The translations under genes and the position numbers were made by a program. Positions 62,344 through 64,000 of a stretch of 64,000 nt of DNA are shown here, one piece after another. Source of the DNA: CAWCWK01 sp963842125 (GTDB lineage Bacteria; Pseudomonadota; Alphaproteobacteria; Rhizobiales; CAWCWK01); assembly GCA_963842125.1 (NCBI GenBank), contig CAWJFE010000001.1, forward strand, positions 1,240,001 to 1,304,000, in the 5' to 3' direction. The stretch's first letter is position 1. Every line of letters starts with the position of its first letter. The notes beneath the pieces are model-generated. The model saw only the letters and a list, made by a program, of their open reading frames with translations. It made no database searches and had not been told where the DNA came from.

Positions 62344-63891
62344 CTAGAAGGCGAAGTCCGACGCCTCGATGTCATCCGCCGACACACCGACGAGCGTGAC
62401 CGCGTTGCCGGAGCCCAGATCGATCACCGCGTTGCCATCCGCGTCGCTGCCGATCCGGCCGGAGAGGTCCGCGAAGGACGCGATGCCGCTCGCCGTCAGA
62501 TCGAGGATGTCGGTGCCGCCCTCGAAGCCATAGAGCGTGTCGGCCCCATTGCCCGCCACCGTCAGGTAGACGTCCACCGCCCCATCACCGAGGCCGAGGA
62601 AGACCAGGTCGTCGCCGGTGCCGCCGAAGAGGGAATCGGCGCCCGTATTGCCGTAGAGCGTATCGGCTCCCGCGCCGCCATAGAGCGTATCGGCGCCCGC
62701 GTTGCCGCCCAGGATGTCGTTGCCGTCTCCACCGCCGAGAACGTCATCACCGGCGCCACTGAAGACGGTGTCGGCCCCTGCGCCCCCCCAGAGCACGTCG
62801 TCGCCGAGGCCGCCATAGAGGAGATCGTCGTTCGAGCCGCCATAGGCGACGTCCTGGCCTCGTGCGCCATAGAGGCTGTCGCTTCCGTCGCCGCCACCCA
62901 GCGTATCGTCGCCATTGGAGCCGGTGACGGCATCGTCGCCCGCGCCGGCGAAGATCTGATCGTTTCCGTCGCCGCCAGCCGCGACGTCGTTCCCGGTGCC
63001 GAGAAGCACCAGATCGTCGCTCTCACGCGCGAAGACGAGATCGTCGCCACCAAGGGTGCTGATCGTATCGGCGTCGGGCGTGCCGATGATCGTGTCGTTC
63101 TCGTCCGTGCCTGGAAGACTGCCTGTCGTTCCGCCGCCCGTAGTACCGCCGCCCGTAGTACCGCCACCGGTTCCGCCTCCTCCACCGCCGGTTCCGCCAC
63201 CGCCTCCGCCGCCGCCGGTATTGCCGGCCGCGATGGCCGCATCGACCTCGCTCTGCGTGAGGCTGCCGGTGGGGCTGATTGCGTTCTGGAGCTGCACCGA
63301 GCGTCCGTCCGCGAGGTTGAAGACCAGGTCGGCATTCGCGACCGTGACGCTGGCGCCGGCCTGTCCGGTCAACGCCGTGATGAGCCCGATGAAGTCGGCA
63401 TCCGTCGCATAGGTGCCCTCCGCGCCGCTCGATCCTTCGATGACGAGGCTGTCGTTGCCGTTGGCTTCAGCGCCGCGCTTGATGTCGAAATCGACGACCG
63501 TATCGTCGCCGCCATTCGCACCCAAGACGATCGTGTTGTTGCCATTGCCCGCAGTGATGCGATCGTCGCCCGCACCGCCGTCGATCGTGTCACTGCCGTT
63601 CTCGCCGCTGATCGTATCGTTGCCGGCGCCGCCGTCGATCGTGTCCTTGCCGCCTCCGCCGCGGATGCTGTCGGCCCCGTCACCGCCGGTGATGCTGTCG
63701 GCGCCGGTTCCGCCCAGGACCGTATCGTCGCCATCGCCGGCCGAGAGGATGTCGTTGCTGCTGCCACCGTCGATCCGGTCGTTGCCGCCGAGCCCGAAGA
63801 GGGTGTCCTTGCCCCCGAGGCCGTTGATCGTATCGTTGCCGGCCGTGCCGGTCCTCGTGTTGGCGCTATTGTTACCCGTGATAATCGACAT
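62344..63891 (-). CDS. Secreted RTX calcium-binding protein with two repeat blocks
   Basis: Protein of 515 residues. It consists of GD-rich nonapeptide repeats (GGxGxDxxx) in two blocks, about residues 10-125 and 265-430. They are separated by a short folded segment and a Gly/Thr-rich linker near residues 222-260. The C-terminus (DAVTLVG-like NAVTLVGVSADDIEASDFAF) closely resembles that of the CAP-RTX protein, ending in the same ASDF-hydrophobic-F motif, and probably carries the type I secretion signal. A strong ribosome site (ggagg) precedes the ATG. No enzymatic domain is recognised. Confidence 0.9.
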   Translation of the reverse strand: MSIITGNNSANTRTGTAGNDTINGLGGKDTLFGLGGNDRIDGGSSNDILSAGDGDDTVLGGTGADSITGGDGADSIRGGGGKDTIDGGAGNDTISGENGSDTIDGGAGDDRITAGNGNNTIVLGANGGDDTVVDFDIKRGAEANGNDSLVIEGSSGAEGTYATDADFIGLITALTGQAGASVTVANADLVFNLADGRSVQLQNAISPTGSLTQSEVDAAIAAGNTGGGGGGGGTGGGGGGTGGGTTGGGTTGGGTTGSLPGTDENDTIIGTPDADTISTLGGDDLVFARESDDLVLLGTGNDVAAGGDGNDQIFAGAGDDAVTGSNGDDTLGGGDGSDSLYGARGQDVAYGGSNDDLLYGGLGDDVLWGGAGADTVFSGAGDDVLGGGDGNDILGGNAGADTLYGGAGADTLYGNTGADSLFGGTGDDLVFLGLGDGAVDVYLTVAGNGADTLYGFEGGTDILDLTASGIASFADLSGRIGSDADGNAVIDLGSGNAVTLVGVSADDIEASDFAF

Positions 63892-64000
63892 AGTCTCGTT
63901 CCTCCGATCGCGGCGCTGCGGCGAACGATCGGGAGGAATGGCCCCTGGGATCGGACGGCTGCATGCACTGCGCGCCCATCCCAGTCGCCGCGAACGTTAG

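Overview
The window is GC-rich chromosomal DNA, almost certainly from an alphaproteobacterium and most likely Hyphomicrobiales-like. The evidence is the tolQRAB-pal-tilS-ftsH-glmM order, a CpdR response regulator, DUF2125 and DUF4175 (TIGR02302) proteins, the lptM-lysA-DUF4175 order, ftsE-ftsX-ydcF-plsC, and a RIME-like intergenic element. The species cannot be named from the sequence.

Bases 1-10,023 form a core envelope block: tolQ, tolR, tolA (with an apparent +1 frameshift), tolB, a small membrane protein, pal, tilS, ftsH (with a candidate heat-shock promoter) and glmM. cpoB/ybgF is absent between pal and tilS. A methyltransferase and a convergent lytic transglycosylase follow. Bases 12,623-18,502 carry a polyamine block: speA, two tiny membrane-protein ORFs, carboxy(nor)spermidine synthase, carboxy(nor)spermidine decarboxylase and agmatinase. 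Together these would make spermidine from arginine by way of agmatine, putrescine and carboxyspermidine. Bases 18,646-24,981 carry a peptide ABC transporter: binding protein, two permeases, an unknown membrane protein and a fused double ATPase. It is followed by an iron-type binding protein, a CAP-RTX secreted protein, an Rrf2 regulator and a frameshifted DUF938 methyltransferase.

Bases 28,807-37,854 hold a tightly packed minus-strand purine operon, purM-N-F-D-C-L-Q, with 4-11 base overlaps. Its long PurL appears to carry its own PurS-like N-terminus, and no separate purS is seen. Bases 37,996-52,053 return to housekeeping: an M24 aminopeptidase, DUF2125, ChaC, plsC, ydcF, ftsX/ftsE, a zinc-ribbon protein, hpt, cpdR, DUF4175, lysA and lptM.

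A tRNA-Arg(CCU) gene at 52,236 marks the start of an accessory region that runs to the window end. It holds a truncated IS5-type transposase, a NudK-like Nudix hydrolase, a DeoR regulator, a GH16-like protein, a secreted protein interrupted at a G8/C8 tract, an IS3 remnant, a LuxR-type regulator with a perfect dyad upstream, a von Willebrand A protein whose signal peptide is broken by a 19-bp tandem duplication, a bacterial protein resembling the animal Wnt inhibitor APCDD1 with a divergent LysR regulator, and a second RTX protein.

Five reading frames in the window are interrupted by small length changes: tolA, the DUF938 gene, the IS5 transposase, the C8-tract gene and the VWA gene. Either the source sequence has indel errors or several of these loci are decayed or switchable. 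The two repeat-associated cases, the C8 tract and the 19-bp duplication, are the best candidates for real biology. The most unusual gene is the APCDD1-like protein.
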